NCBI GenBank assembly: GCA_004555175.1
Contig: SFJE01000006.1
Coordinates: 1-64,000 of the forward strand
Origin: Lentisphaeraceae bacterium
GTDB lineage: Bacteria; Verrucomicrobiota; Kiritimatiellia; RFP12; DVOR01
DNA length: 64,000 nucleotides
Direction: 5' to 3'
Shown here: positions 17,213 to 26,251 of the stretch, piece after piece
Numbering within the stretch: position 1 is the stretch's first letter
How the letters are laid out: every line of letters begins with the position of its first letter
Notes under the pieces: generated by a model
What the model saw: only the letters and a program-made list of their open reading frames with translations
The model's database searches: none
What the model was told of the DNA's origin: nothing
Position numbers and translations under genes: made by a program

Positions 17213-18586
17213 ATGTTGAATAACCAAGCTGTTCTGGCCACGCTGCGGATGGTCAATGAGGAGAACCTCGATGTCCGCACCTGCACGATGGGTATTAACC
17301 TGCTCCGGTGCGCCAATCCCGACCCCAAGAAGATGGTCACGGCCGTTTACGACCGCATTATGACCGTGGCCAAGGACCTCGTGAAGACCTGCAATGAGGC
17401 GACGACCCTCTTTGGCGTGAATGTGGTCAATAAGCGCATCTCCATCTCCCCGGCTTCGATGCTCCTGGAGGGGCACAATGTGGACACCGCCGTGGAGCTC
17501 TGCAAGGCGCTCGACCGCGCGGCCACGGAGTTGGGCGTGGACCTGCTGGGCGGCTTCTCGGCGCTGGTGCACAAGGGGATTACCCCCGGCGAACGCACGC
17601 TCATTGAGTCGCTTCCGCGCGCGTTGGCCGAGACCTCGCATGTCTGCTCCTCGATCAATGTGGGCACCACCCGCGCGGGCATCAACGTCGATGCCGTGAA
17701 TCTGGTGGCGCAGAAGATGGTGGAGATCTCCAAGGCCACGGAGTTTATGCACGGCTTCGGCTGCGCGAAGATTGTCGTCTTTGCCAACATCACCGAGGAC
17801 AACCCCTTCATGGCTGGCACGCTGCTGGGCGCGGGCGAGCCCGAGGTGGTCATCAACGCAGGCGTCTCGGGTCCGGGCGTGGTCAAGCGCGCGGTCGAGA
17901 AGCTGGTCGCCGCCGATCCGGAGGTGACGCTCGACGAGATTGCCGAGGAGATTAAGCACACCACCTACCGCGTCACCCGCACGGGCGAACTCATCGGCCG
18001 CCATGTGGCCAAGAAGCTCGGCGTGCCCTTCGGTATCCTCGACCTCTCCCTCGCGCCCACCCCGAAGGTCGGCGACTCGGTTGGCGAAATCTATCAGGCG
18101 ATGGGCATCAAGAAGATTGGCTGCCCGGGCACCATCGCTGCGGTGATGATGCTCAACGATGCGGTCAAGAAGGGCGGCGCCTTCGCCTCCTCCTCCGTTG
18201 GTGGCCTCTCCGGCGCCTTCATTCCCCCGATGGAAGACCACACCCTCGAGCTCGCCCTCACCGATGGCACCCTCTGCCTGGAGAAGCTCGAAGGCATGAC
18301 CAGCGTCTGCTCCGTGGGGTTGGATATGATTATGCTTCCGGGCGACACCCCCGCCAGCACCCTCGCCGGCATCATCCTCGATGAGTGCGCCATCGGCGTC
18401 TCGGCCCGCAAGACCACTGGCGTGCGCGTCATCCCCGTCCCCGGCGCTAAGGTGGGCGACTACTTCGACTTCGGCGGCCTCTTCGGCGGCGGCACGGTCG
18501 TTGCCCCCCGTTGCCCCGATGGTCAGGAGGCCTTCGTCGGCCATGGCGGCCACATCCCCGCCCCCATCCACTCGCTGATGAACTAA
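17213..18586 (+). CDS. UPF0210 (DUF711/PFL) family protein
   Basis: 457 residues from ATG 17213; a longer in-frame extension overlaps the ACT gene and is rejected. The protein follows the conserved UPF0210 family across its length (CTMGINLLRC, SCINVGTT-like SSINVGTTRAGIN, FGCAKIVVFANITEDNPFM, GAKVGDYFDFGGLFGG). Members are cytosolic and structurally related to glycyl-radical-type barrels, but no activity is established to my knowledge. It forms a two-gene operon with an ACT-domain protein, which suggests amino-acid-linked regulation. Confidence 0.88.
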   Translation: MLNNQAVLATLRMVNEENLDVRTCTMGINLLRCANPDPKKMVTAVYDRIMTVAKDLVKTCNEATTLFGVNVVNKRISISPASMLLEGHNVDTAVELCKALDRAATELGVDLLGGFSALVHKGITPGERTLIESLPRALAETSHVCSSINVGTTRAGINVDAVNLVAQKMVEISKATEFMHGFGCAKIVVFANITEDNPFMAGTLLGAGEPEVVINAGVSGPGVVKRAVEKLVAADPEVTLDEIAEEIKHTTYRVTRTGELIGRHVAKKLGVPFGILDLSLAPTPKVGDSVGEIYQAMGIKKIGCPGTIAAVMMLNDAVKKGGAFASSSVGGLSGAFIPPMEDHTLELALTDGTLCLEKLEGMTSVCSVGLDMIMLPGDTPASTLAGIILDECAIGVSARKTTGVRVIPVPGAKVGDYFDFGGLFGGGTVVAPRCPDGQEAFVGHGGHIPAPIHSLMN

Positions 18587-18610
18587 GCCTTGCGGCGCAG
18601 CCGCAAGGCG

Positions 18611-18640
18611 AGCGGTTAGCTGTTAGTAGCTAGCAGTTAG
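18611..18640. repeat. Heptamer-repeat element, locus 4
   Basis: Consecutive heptamers GCGGTTA GCTGTTA GTAGCTA GCAGTTA sit between the UPF0210 stop and its terminator. Confidence 0.7.
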
Positions 18641-18645
18641 CAAAT

Positions 18646-18671
18646 GCGCCCCCGAGGAAGCTCGGGGGCGC
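18646..18671 (+). terminator. Terminator hairpin after the UPF0210 gene
   Basis: A perfect 11-bp stem GCGCCCCCGAG/CTCGGGGGCGC with loop GAAG, followed by the modest T run TGTTTGT. Confidence 0.75.
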
Positions 18672-18682
18672 TGTTTGTATAT

Positions 18683-18796
18683 ATGAACCTCAAGCGCGTG
18701 CCGTACATCCGGGTCTACTCGAAGGTGCTCAATCTCAAGCTCGATCAGATCAAGGCCGAGGCTGTGCGCTTGGAAATCCCCGAGGCCGAGAAGTAG
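18683..18796 (+). CDS. Small open frame or gene remnant, unknown
   Basis: A 37-codon frame (MNLKRVPYIRVYSKVLNLKL, then DQIKAEAVRLEIPEAEK) with amphipathic Lys/Leu/Glu composition and codon use like the neighbouring genes. It is closed by TAG and, 23 nt later, by a strong terminator on the same strand. No ribosome binding site is visible. The frame stays open upstream through the preceding hairpin to an ATG at 18644. It could be a real small protein, the 3' end of a deleted gene, or the 3' part of a small RNA. I do not recognise the product. Confidence 0.35.
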   Translation: MNLKRVPYIRVYSKVLNLKLDQIKAEAVRLEIPEAEK

Positions 18797-18819
18797 CTGC
18801 CGGCAGGGATAAGAACAAA

Positions 18820-18854
18820 GGCGGAGGCACCCGATTGGGTGCCTCCGCCTTTTT
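18820..18854 (+). terminator. Strong terminator between convergent units
   Basis: A perfect 13-bp stem GGCGGAGGCACCC/GGGTGCCTCCGCC with loop GATT, followed by TTTTT on the plus strand. The A run is weaker on the other side, so it works mainly rightward but could also stop the recA transcript. Confidence 0.88.
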
Positions 18855-18923
18855 AGGCCGCGAGGACGCGACCTGTCAGAACGGCCGGCGCGCTTTCTTC
18901 GCCCCCGCATCGAGGCGCTTAGG

Positions 18924-19012
18924 GTCGACAGAAGACAGTGAACAGTCGACAGGGCGCGTACCGAGACGGGCGGAGCAGGGGGGCTCTGTCATCTGTGCTC
19001 TGTCATCTGTCC
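18924..19012. repeat. Heptamer-repeat element, locus 5
   Basis: The left arm is GTCGACA GAAGACA GTGAACA GTCGACA (18924-18951). The core is GGGCGCGTACCGAGACGG. The right arm is inverted: CTCTGTC ATCTGTG CTCTGTC ATCTGTC (18984-19012). The arms can base-pair. Confidence 0.8.
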
Positions 19013-19032
19013 TCGCGAGCGCAGCGAGCCGA

Positions 19033-20109
19033 TTAGTCTGCCTTGGGCGTTTCGGCTTCAGGATCGGCATCGGGGTTGGAGCGGGCGGAGTTGCCGGGGG
19101 CGAAGACCTCGCGATGCTCAAGGACCTTGGCGCGGATGCGCTCGAGGAGCTCGGGGTTGGAGCGGAGGTATTCGGTAGCAGCGGCGGCGCCTTGGCCAAT
19201 CTGCTCGCTCTCGAAGGAGAGCCAGCTACCGCGCTTGGTGATGACGCCAGCAGCGAGGGCGGCATCGAGGATGGAGCCCTCCCAGGAGATGCCACGAGCA
19301 TAGAGAATATCGAACTCCGCTTCGGTGAAGGGCGGGGCGACCTTGTTCTTGACCACATTGACGCGGGTGCGGTTGCCGATGGCCTTGCCGGTGTTGTCCT
19401 TGATGGTGGCAATGCGGGCAATCTTCATGCGGACCGAGGCGTAAAACTTGAGGGCGTTGCCGCCGGTGGTGGTTTCGGGCGAGCCGAACATCACGCCAAT
19501 CTTCATGCGGATTTGGTTGGTGAAGATGCAGAGGGTCTTGGTGGTGGAGAGCAGGCCCGTGAGTTTGCGCATGGCCTGGGACATCAGGCGGGCCTGGGCA
19601 CCCATATGCGAATCGCCAATGTCGCCATCGAGCTCGGACTGAGGGACCAAGGCGGCCACAGAGTCGACAATGACCACATCTACCGCGCCCGAGCGGACGA
19701 GTTGCTCGGTGATTTGCAGGGCCTCTTCGCCGGAGTTCGGCTGGGAGAGAAGGAGGTTATCGACATCCACACCGATGCGGCGGGCGTAGGCGAGGTCGAG
19801 GGCGTGCTCGGCATCAATGAAGGCCACCACGCCGCCTTGCTTCTGGGCGTTGGCGGCAATGTGGAGCGAAAGGGTGGTCTTACCGGAAGATTCGTTGCCG
19901 AAGATTTCGATGATGCGGCCGCGGGGGACACCGCCGGCGCCGAGGGCGAGGTCGAGCGAGAAGGCACCAGTGGAGATGACTGGCACCTCCTGGACTTCAA
20001 CTTCACTCATCTTCATAATTGCCGAGGCACCAAACTCTTTGCGAATCTGGTTGAGGACGGCGGTCAATTTGTCTTGTGTGGCCGCGGCGGTGGGCTTCTT
20101 CTCTGCCAT
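19033..20109 (-). CDS. recA: Recombinase RecA
   Basis: The 358-residue DNA strand-exchange ATPase and SOS co-protease. It has Walker A GNESSGKTT (71-79), the Walker B segment VVIVDSVAALVP, the L2 region NQIRMKIGVMFGSPETTTGG, and a C-terminal acidic tail (PDADPEAETPKAD). The length is standard. AAAGGAA lies before ATG. It is last in a minus-strand run ABC exporter - tricorn - panD - recA, with 47 nt between the panD stop and its start. I see no clear LexA-type palindrome in that gap, so SOS control is not shown here. Confidence 0.97.
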   Translation of the reverse strand: MAEKKPTAAATQDKLTAVLNQIRKEFGASAIMKMSEVEVQEVPVISTGAFSLDLALGAGGVPRGRIIEIFGNESSGKTTLSLHIAANAQKQGGVVAFIDAEHALDLAYARRIGVDVDNLLLSQPNSGEEALQITEQLVRSGAVDVVIVDSVAALVPQSELDGDIGDSHMGAQARLMSQAMRKLTGLLSTTKTLCIFTNQIRMKIGVMFGSPETTTGGNALKFYASVRMKIARIATIKDNTGKAIGNRTRVNVVKNKVAPPFTEAEFDILYARGISWEGSILDAALAAGVITKRGSWLSFESEQIGQGAAAATEYLRSNPELLERIRAKVLEHREVFAPGNSARSNPDADPEAETPKAD

Positions 20110-20156
20110 AATGTGAGGTTCCTTTTCGGAGAGGGGGTTAGGGAAAGGGATGGGGC

Positions 20157-20516
20157 TTAGTAGGCTTGGGCCACGATGCGGTTCTCGGCATCGAGGCGGA
20201 CGACTTTGGGGGTGAAGGTGGCGGCTTCGGCGGCATCTACTTGCGCGAAGGCCATAATAATGAGGCGGTCGCCCACCTTGCCCATATAGGCCGCCGCGCC
20301 GTTGAGGCAGGCAATGCGCGAGCCGCGCGGGCCGGGGATGGCATAGGTCTCCAAGCGCTGACCATTATCGAGGTTGGCCACAAGAATCTTTTCGTAGGTC
20401 TTCAACCCCACAGCGTCCATTAGGTCTTCATCAATGGTGAGCGAGCCGAGATACTCCAAATCGGCCTGCGTAACGCGCAGGTGGTGGAGCTTTGCGTGCA
20501 AAAGCGTAAGCGTCAT
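20157..20516 (-). CDS. panD: Aspartate 1-decarboxylase
   Basis: Makes beta-alanine from aspartate for pantothenate and CoA. The start is set at ATG 20516, giving 119 residues; the longer upstream frame overlaps the tricorn gene and is a shadow. The zymogen cleavage site Gly24-Ser25 is present in EYLGSLTID, so a pyruvoyl Ser25 can form. Lys9 (HAKLHH) and the Tyr in KTYEKI are also conserved. It starts 16 nt after the tricorn stop. Other pan genes are not in the window. Confidence 0.94.
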   Translation of the reverse strand: MTLTLLHAKLHHLRVTQADLEYLGSLTIDEDLMDAVGLKTYEKILVANLDNGQRLETYAIPGPRGSRIACLNGAAAYMGKVGDRLIIMAFAQVDAAEAATFTPKVVRLDAENRIVAQAY

Positions 20517-20532
20517 AGTGTCGCAGATTGAA

Positions 20533-23500
20533 CTAGAGGTGGTGTTCCCAACGAAAGGTCTTGGGAACGAAGGGTTTATCCTCGCGCTGGAAGGCGCGGA
20601 CATCATTTTGGAGGACATCGATGGCGGCATCCAGCTGCGGGTCGCGGCCGGCTACGGTGTCGGCGGGGGTGTTCTCGACGATGACATCGGGGAGGGCACC
20701 GTGGAGCTCCATATCCGTGCCGTCGAGGGTGTACCAGCCGTAGTGGGCGCGGCGGAGGGTGCCGAGGTCGAGCAGCGGACCATCGTTTGTGGCGATCACC
20801 CCACCATTGGTTTGCACGCCCACGAGTTTGCCGCGGCCGAGCTGCTTGATGGCGTGGGAGAAGATTTCGCCATTGGAGACGGTGTTCTGGTTGCAGAGGA
20901 CGACGACAGGCTTGTCGAAGACTGGGCGGCCCCAGTAACCGGCGAGGTAGGCGGGGTTGCCGTGGCGGGGGACGGACCACGAGTGGCGCTGAACGCCAAG
21001 GATGTTGAGGACCTTGTCGGCCGTGAAACCGCCAGTATTGTCGCGCACGTCGATGACCATGCCGGCTTTGTCGAAGCCTTCGGCGAAGATTTCGCGCTCA
21101 AAGCGGTTGTATTCGTCGGCATTCATCTGGGCGATATTGATGTAGCCGAGGGTGCCGCCCGAGCGCTGATGGACGTATTCGCGGCGGCCTTGGTACATTG
21201 CCTTGCGCATCAACTCACGGGCCTTACCATAGGTGATGGCCTCGATGTAAATCTTGCGCGTGGTCTCGCCCGAGCGGACTTCAAGGATGAACTTACCGGG
21301 CTTAGGACCGTTGAGCAGGAGGGTGGGATCCATCCCGTTGCGCACAGGCTTACCATCGATGGAGAGGATGAGGTCGCCGGGTTTGAGGTCGATTTGGCGG
21401 GAGTCAGCCGGGCCTTCGGGGATGACGCTGGCCACCATCCAGCCGTGGTCGCCGGTGTAGTTCTGGTCGAGGATGACCCCAAGGTGGGAGGTGACCGGCT
21501 CCCAGGCTTGGAAGTTGTTGGAGCGTTCCCACTCGCGGATGGAGTCTTCGCTGGCGTAGAAGCCGAGGTGCGAGGAGTTGAGTTCGCCATTGAGGCTATT
21601 GATAATCCGCTCAAAGACCGACCGGGAGGGGGCGAAGCGCGCGGGGGCTTGATACTTGAGTTTGATGGCCTCCCAATCGGCGCCGTGGAAGGCGGGGTCG
21701 TAGTAGTAATCGCGCAGGAGGCCCCAAGCGAGGAGGAAGCCGAGCTCCTGGTAGTCGCGCAGATTGAGTTCCTGGTAGACGCCGAACTCGTAGGTTTCGT
21801 CGAGGGTGCCGATCTTCTTGTCGGAGGTGATCATAACCAAGCGGTCGGCCTTTTTGGGGTCGGGATCCTTGCCGAACCAGCCAACGGGATAGCCCCAGCG
21901 GGACTTGAGGAAGCGCGGGCGAAGTTGATCGGGAAGGGTGATGTCATAGGTGCCGGGCTTGCCGTCAATCGTGGCCGGGAAGAGAATGCGGCGCGAATCC
22001 GGTGCGAAGATCGGCATCCCCATGGAAGCAAACGGAAGGGCATGGACGCGCTCGTGCAGGTCTTCAAAGTCGATTTGCACCGTGCCCGCGGCAGGTTGCA
22101 TTGGCACCGAGGCATCGGCATCGGGGCGGTTGGGATCGGGCACCGTTGCAATGGTGGCACCTAGGATCTTGGAGGCTTCCGGGCGATCTTCCAACTTCAA
22201 GCCCATGTTCTCGATGGCCTTGCGGTAGCTCTGCGAACGGAGGCTCTCTTCATCATTACGCCGGAGCCAGACATAGAAGAGGTTAGTGCCGCTCTCGTTG
22301 CGCTGGCCATTCCAAGCAATGATTTGGCCATCGGGCGACCAGGCAGGGAGGCCATCCCAGGTGAAGGAGCGCGAGAGGTTGTAGGGCTTGATGGTGGGGT
22401 CGTCGATGGAGAGGAGCCAGATGTCGAAGTTGCTATAGTCATCGGCTAGGGCGGCAACGAGCCAGCGGCCATCGGGCGACCAATCGTAGCTGCCCACGCG
22501 CATCACCTTGGGGAAACGGCGGATGACGCGGCCATCGGTATCAGCCACGGTGAGCACACTGGTGGCCTCCACCCAAGCCAGGCGCTTGCCGTCGGGGGAG
22601 ATGGTGAGTGCTTCGCGCCGCGAGGAATCTTCCACGAGCGGACGCACCTTGAACTCGGAGTTCTCCCACCAGAAGAGGTCGCTACGGCCCTTTTCAGCCA
22701 TCAGCAGGGCCACATTGTCGCCGCGGTCGGAGAAGAAGTAGAGGCGCGAGCCATCCTTCGAGAAGGTGCAGTCGCGCTCCTGCGTGCGCGAGTCGCCATA
22801 GACGAGCTTGGGCTCGCGCAGGGTGGTCTCCATCACATAGAGGTCGCCGCCGGCAGTGAAGGCGAACTCCATGCCGCCACTGGTGGCCGAGAGCGAGCCG
22901 AAGGCATCGTTGTTCCAAAGGGTGGTGTAATAGCGGCGGCGAGTGGCGGCGCGGGCCAAGCCGGTATCTTCGGGCATCAATACAATCTTCTTGGGGGCCA
23001 CGCCGGGGGTGGTGGGGTTGAAGGACCAGAAGTCGAAGCCCTGGCGGAAGATCATGGTCTGGCCGTCGGCCGAGAGCGTGGGAGCAATGACACTATCGCC
23101 CTTGAAGAAGGTCAGCTGGCGCTCTTCGGTGCCCGGGAAGGCGTGATACCAAATATTCTGCGTGCCGCCCTGTCCCGAGACGTAGTAGAAGCCCTTGCCA
23201 TCGGGGGCCCAGAGGGGCGAGAGGCTCTCGGAGGGGTGCTTGACGGCTAGCACGAAGCCCTTGGTCTGCGTGTCGTAGCACCAGATGCGCGCAGCATTCT
23301 CGCCTTCAAAGCCTTTGCGGTAAAGCTCTTCGCCCTCTTGGGTGAAGAGGATATAGCGGCCGTCGGGGGAGACAGCGGGGTCAGAGGCGGGCGCGTCGAA
23401 GAGCCGCCGCTCAGCCGCGCGCTTATCCACGGGCAACCAGGCCAGACGCGATTGATCGAAGACCGAACCCGAGTCATCGCGCAAGACAAAGCAGAGGAGC

Positions 23501-23985
23501 TCGGAATCGTCGGGCGACCACTGGTAGGGGCGCTCGGCTTCGGAGTTGAAGGCCACCTGACGCGCCTCGGCGCCTTCGGCGATGTCGGCCACGAACACAT
23601 GCCAGCCGCCATTGCGATTGGATTGGAAGGCGAAGCGCCGGCCATCGTGCGAAACCAACGGCCAAGCATCGCGCCCCGAGGAGTGCTGGATGACCTTGGC
23701 CACCCCGCCTTCGGTGGCGGCCAACCAGATGGCATCGCACCACTCAAAGAGGAAGTGCTTGCCATCGGGCAAGAGCGAGGGGCGCGAGGCGAGGTAGATG
23801 CGCTCGGGGTCAAAGCCTTGCGGGAGGGTGACCGCGGCTGGGCGGCAGGCCCACTGCGGTGCCTCGGGCTGGGAAGCCTGAGGCTCAGTGGCACGCACGG
23901 GGGCAGACGAAAGGGCGGTCAGGGCGCAGCACAGCGCGAGAGAATGACGAATCAGTGAGGCTGCAGGGGAAGAGGGGCCAGACAT
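20533..23985 (-). CDS. Exported tricorn-type protease (S41, beta-propeller, PDZ)
   Basis: 1150 residues. There is a signal peptide to about residue 32, then a long stretch of WD40-like/PD40 propeller blades (repeated SPDG and DGK motifs, about 60-680). A helical linker, a PDZ domain (about 850-930, PGDLILSIDGKPV) and a C-terminal S41 protease domain follow. The likely nucleophile is Ser1037 in NTVSNGEIFSH. In the tricorn family the propellers feed peptides to the S41 site; a periplasmic peptide-degrading role is expected from the signal peptide. It follows the ABC exporter gene by two nt, so the two are co-transcribed. Confidence 0.9.
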   Translation of the reverse strand: MSGPSSPAASLIRHSLALCCALTALSSAPVRATEPQASQPEAPQWACRPAAVTLPQGFDPERIYLASRPSLLPDGKHFLFEWCDAIWLAATEGGVAKVIQHSSGRDAWPLVSHDGRRFAFQSNRNGGWHVFVADIAEGAEARQVAFNSEAERPYQWSPDDSELLCFVLRDDSGSVFDQSRLAWLPVDKRAAERRLFDAPASDPAVSPDGRYILFTQEGEELYRKGFEGENAARIWCYDTQTKGFVLAVKHPSESLSPLWAPDGKGFYYVSGQGGTQNIWYHAFPGTEERQLTFFKGDSVIAPTLSADGQTMIFRQGFDFWSFNPTTPGVAPKKIVLMPEDTGLARAATRRRYYTTLWNNDAFGSLSATSGGMEFAFTAGGDLYVMETTLREPKLVYGDSRTQERDCTFSKDGSRLYFFSDRGDNVALLMAEKGRSDLFWWENSEFKVRPLVEDSSRREALTISPDGKRLAWVEATSVLTVADTDGRVIRRFPKVMRVGSYDWSPDGRWLVAALADDYSNFDIWLLSIDDPTIKPYNLSRSFTWDGLPAWSPDGQIIAWNGQRNESGTNLFYVWLRRNDEESLRSQSYRKAIENMGLKLEDRPEASKILGATIATVPDPNRPDADASVPMQPAAGTVQIDFEDLHERVHALPFASMGMPIFAPDSRRILFPATIDGKPGTYDITLPDQLRPRFLKSRWGYPVGWFGKDPDPKKADRLVMITSDKKIGTLDETYEFGVYQELNLRDYQELGFLLAWGLLRDYYYDPAFHGADWEAIKLKYQAPARFAPSRSVFERIINSLNGELNSSHLGFYASEDSIREWERSNNFQAWEPVTSHLGVILDQNYTGDHGWMVASVIPEGPADSRQIDLKPGDLILSIDGKPVRNGMDPTLLLNGPKPGKFILEVRSGETTRKIYIEAITYGKARELMRKAMYQGRREYVHQRSGGTLGYINIAQMNADEYNRFEREIFAEGFDKAGMVIDVRDNTGGFTADKVLNILGVQRHSWSVPRHGNPAYLAGYWGRPVFDKPVVVLCNQNTVSNGEIFSHAIKQLGRGKLVGVQTNGGVIATNDGPLLDLGTLRRAHYGWYTLDGTDMELHGALPDVIVENTPADTVAGRDPQLDAAIDVLQNDVRAFQREDKPFVPKTFRWEHHL

Positions 23986-23987
23986 AG

Positions 23988-26105
23988 TTAGGCTTCCGAT
24001 TGTTGACGGTTTTGGATGTCGCAGAGTCGGCGGTAGACGCCGCCCTTGGCGTAAAGTTCATCGTGCGTGCCGCGCTCAACGATGACGCCATGGTCGAGCA
24101 CCAGGATGCAATCGGCCTTGCGAATGGTGGAGAGGCGGTGGGCAATGGCAAAGATGGTGCGATTCTGCATCAGATTGTTGATGGCGTGCTGGACCTGCTG
24201 CTCGGTGATGGTGTCGAGCGCGGAGGTGGCTTCGTCAAGGATGAGGATAGGCGGATTACGCAGAATGGCGCGGGCAATGGCCACGCGCTGGCGCTCTCCA
24301 CCGCTGAGGACGAAGCCCTTTTCGCCGACGATGCGGTTGTAGCCTTCGGGATGGGCCACGATAAAGTCGTGAGCATTGGCGAGCTTGGCGGCGTGCTCAA
24401 TCTCTGCCTGGGTGGCATGGGGCGAGCCGTAGGCGATGTTCGCAGCGATGGTGGTGTTGAAGAGGAGAGACTCTTGGGTTACCGCGCCGATGATGGTGCG
24501 CACATCGGCAATCCGATAGTCGCGAATGTCGTGGCCATCAATATTCACCTGGCCGCTGCTGACGTCGTAGAAGCGCGCGAGGAGGTTGGCCAGGGTGCTC
24601 TTGCCGCTTCCGGTTGAGCCCACCACGGCATACATTTGCCCGCGGCGGATAGTAAAGTTGGCATCCTTGATGATGGGGGCGCCATCGCTGGCGTAGCGGA
24701 AGTTCACATGGTTGAAGGTGATTTCGTTGTTGAACTGCGTCAGGGGCAACGCATCGGGCTTCTCCACCAGCTCTTCGTGCACATCGAGCAACGAGAAGAT
24801 GCGCTGGAGAGCGGCGCGACCATTCTCAAGGGCCGTCTGTAGGCGCCCAAGCTGCTTCATCGGCTTGTAGAGGATAAGGAAGGGGGGCACCAAGGGGAAG
24901 ATTTCATCGATGCCGTGGCCTGTGCCGAAGCAATAGATAATGAAGATCGCTGCGAGGAGGAAGGCCACCGCCTCGGTTGTCGGCCCCACCGAGATGCCCC
25001 ACCGAACCGCGCGCAGCGACATCTTGAGCGCGCGCAGGTTGGCCTCTTCGTACTTCTCGATTTCGTGCTGCTCGGTGTTGTAGGCCTTGACCACGCGAAT
25101 GCAGGTAAGGTTTTCGTGGAAGTTCGAGCCAATGCCGGCGGTCTGCTCAAGCAGGCGCTTGGACCACTTGCGAATCATACGCCCCAACCACACCACCGGC
25201 ACGATGCACATAGGGTAGCCAATCACCGCAATGAGCAGGAGCGAGACCATCTGATTATGGATGGCAAACCAGCAGACAAAGCCAATCGCACCAAGAATTT
25301 CAAAGGGCGCGCGGCAGATGTCGCTCATCGTCTGACTAATCAGCGTGCGAAGCGTCTCGGGGTCGTTCGAGGCGCGACTCATAAGCTTGCCCACATCGCT
25401 GCGGCCGTGGAAGGCCAGCGACTGCGCCTGCAGGTGCGCGAACATCGCGTTGCGCACATCCATCACCACCTTCATCCCCGCCTTGGTCAGATAGTACTGG
25501 TTCAGAAACTGCGTAATCATCTTCAGCAGCACCGCCGCCGCCATCAGCAACCCAAAGAGGAACATGGTGGCCGCCAAGCCATGAATGCCCATCTTCGCCA
25601 ACCACGTCTCGGCTAAGTCCAGATACTTACGATACTTGGAGCTCTCGGCCGCACTCTGCCGCTCCAGCTTTGATTTCTGTGTCTTGGGTGCAAACCCCTC
25701 CGCAATCACCCCCAAGTCCTTCTGGACTGTTTTCAGCTTGCCCGCCTGCTCCATCACCTTAGGGGCTTCTTCACGGACTGCTTCTGGGCGCGAGACCATC
25801 GTCTGCCCCGAAACTTCAATGACCGCCGTGGCCGAGGAGAGCCCGCCCAGGCTCTGCTGCAAATCGGCATACACGCCCTCGGCAGGCGCATCGGGCTGCA
25901 ACTGCTGAAGCATCGGCTGGATGGCCGAGAAAATCGGCACCCACGCTCCGCCAGTTATCATCCCCAGGAAGGCCCCCAGAAAGATGAGCTTCCGGTAACG
26001 CCGCGCAAAGCCCCAGAGCCGCCCGTAGACCTCACGTGCAGAGTATTCCTTGTCGAACCACTCTTGTCCGACGCGTTCGGTAGGGGCTGTACGTTTCTTG
26101 GCCAT
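23988..26105 (-). CDS. ABC exporter, fused permease-ATPase (MsbA-like)
   Basis: A 705-residue half-transporter that works as a dimer in the inner membrane. The six-helix transmembrane domain (about 30-440) has an unusually long loop between the first two helices (about 70-180), Gln/Lys/Glu-rich and likely coiled coil on the periplasmic side. The nucleotide-binding domain shows Walker A GSTGSGKST, signature LSGGERQR, Walker B ILILDEATSALD and the switch His in AHRLST. It belongs to the MsbA/lipid-flippase-like type by arrangement; the substrate is not evident. It is first in an operon with the exported tricorn protease, so export of a protease-related substrate is possible but unproven. Confidence 0.88.
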   Translation of the reverse strand: MAKKRTAPTERVGQEWFDKEYSAREVYGRLWGFARRYRKLIFLGAFLGMITGGAWVPIFSAIQPMLQQLQPDAPAEGVYADLQQSLGGLSSATAVIEVSGQTMVSRPEAVREEAPKVMEQAGKLKTVQKDLGVIAEGFAPKTQKSKLERQSAAESSKYRKYLDLAETWLAKMGIHGLAATMFLFGLLMAAAVLLKMITQFLNQYYLTKAGMKVVMDVRNAMFAHLQAQSLAFHGRSDVGKLMSRASNDPETLRTLISQTMSDICRAPFEILGAIGFVCWFAIHNQMVSLLLIAVIGYPMCIVPVVWLGRMIRKWSKRLLEQTAGIGSNFHENLTCIRVVKAYNTEQHEIEKYEEANLRALKMSLRAVRWGISVGPTTEAVAFLLAAIFIIYCFGTGHGIDEIFPLVPPFLILYKPMKQLGRLQTALENGRAALQRIFSLLDVHEELVEKPDALPLTQFNNEITFNHVNFRYASDGAPIIKDANFTIRRGQMYAVVGSTGSGKSTLANLLARFYDVSSGQVNIDGHDIRDYRIADVRTIIGAVTQESLLFNTTIAANIAYGSPHATQAEIEHAAKLANAHDFIVAHPEGYNRIVGEKGFVLSGGERQRVAIARAILRNPPILILDEATSALDTITEQQVQHAINNLMQNRTIFAIAHRLSTIRKADCILVLDHGVIVERGTHDELYAKGGVYRRLCDIQNRQQSEA

Positions 26106-26251
26106 AGGGTGCTGCTCTCTCTTGGGCTTATGCTGCGGTACCTAAATAGGAGAGACTGCGCCGCCAGGCTAAACGGAGGCCGGAACGCAGCTTCCCTGCG
26201 CCCGGCCATCTCGCTTGCTTAGGCTAGCACAGCCATTGGATGGCTTTCGCC

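Noticed and set aside
18644..18796. Confident small gene
   Set aside because: No ribosome binding site and no recognised family; kept only as a low-confidence feature.
20110..20156. LexA/SOS box before recA
   Set aside because: No convincing palindrome in the gap; the SOS motif of this phylum is not known to me.
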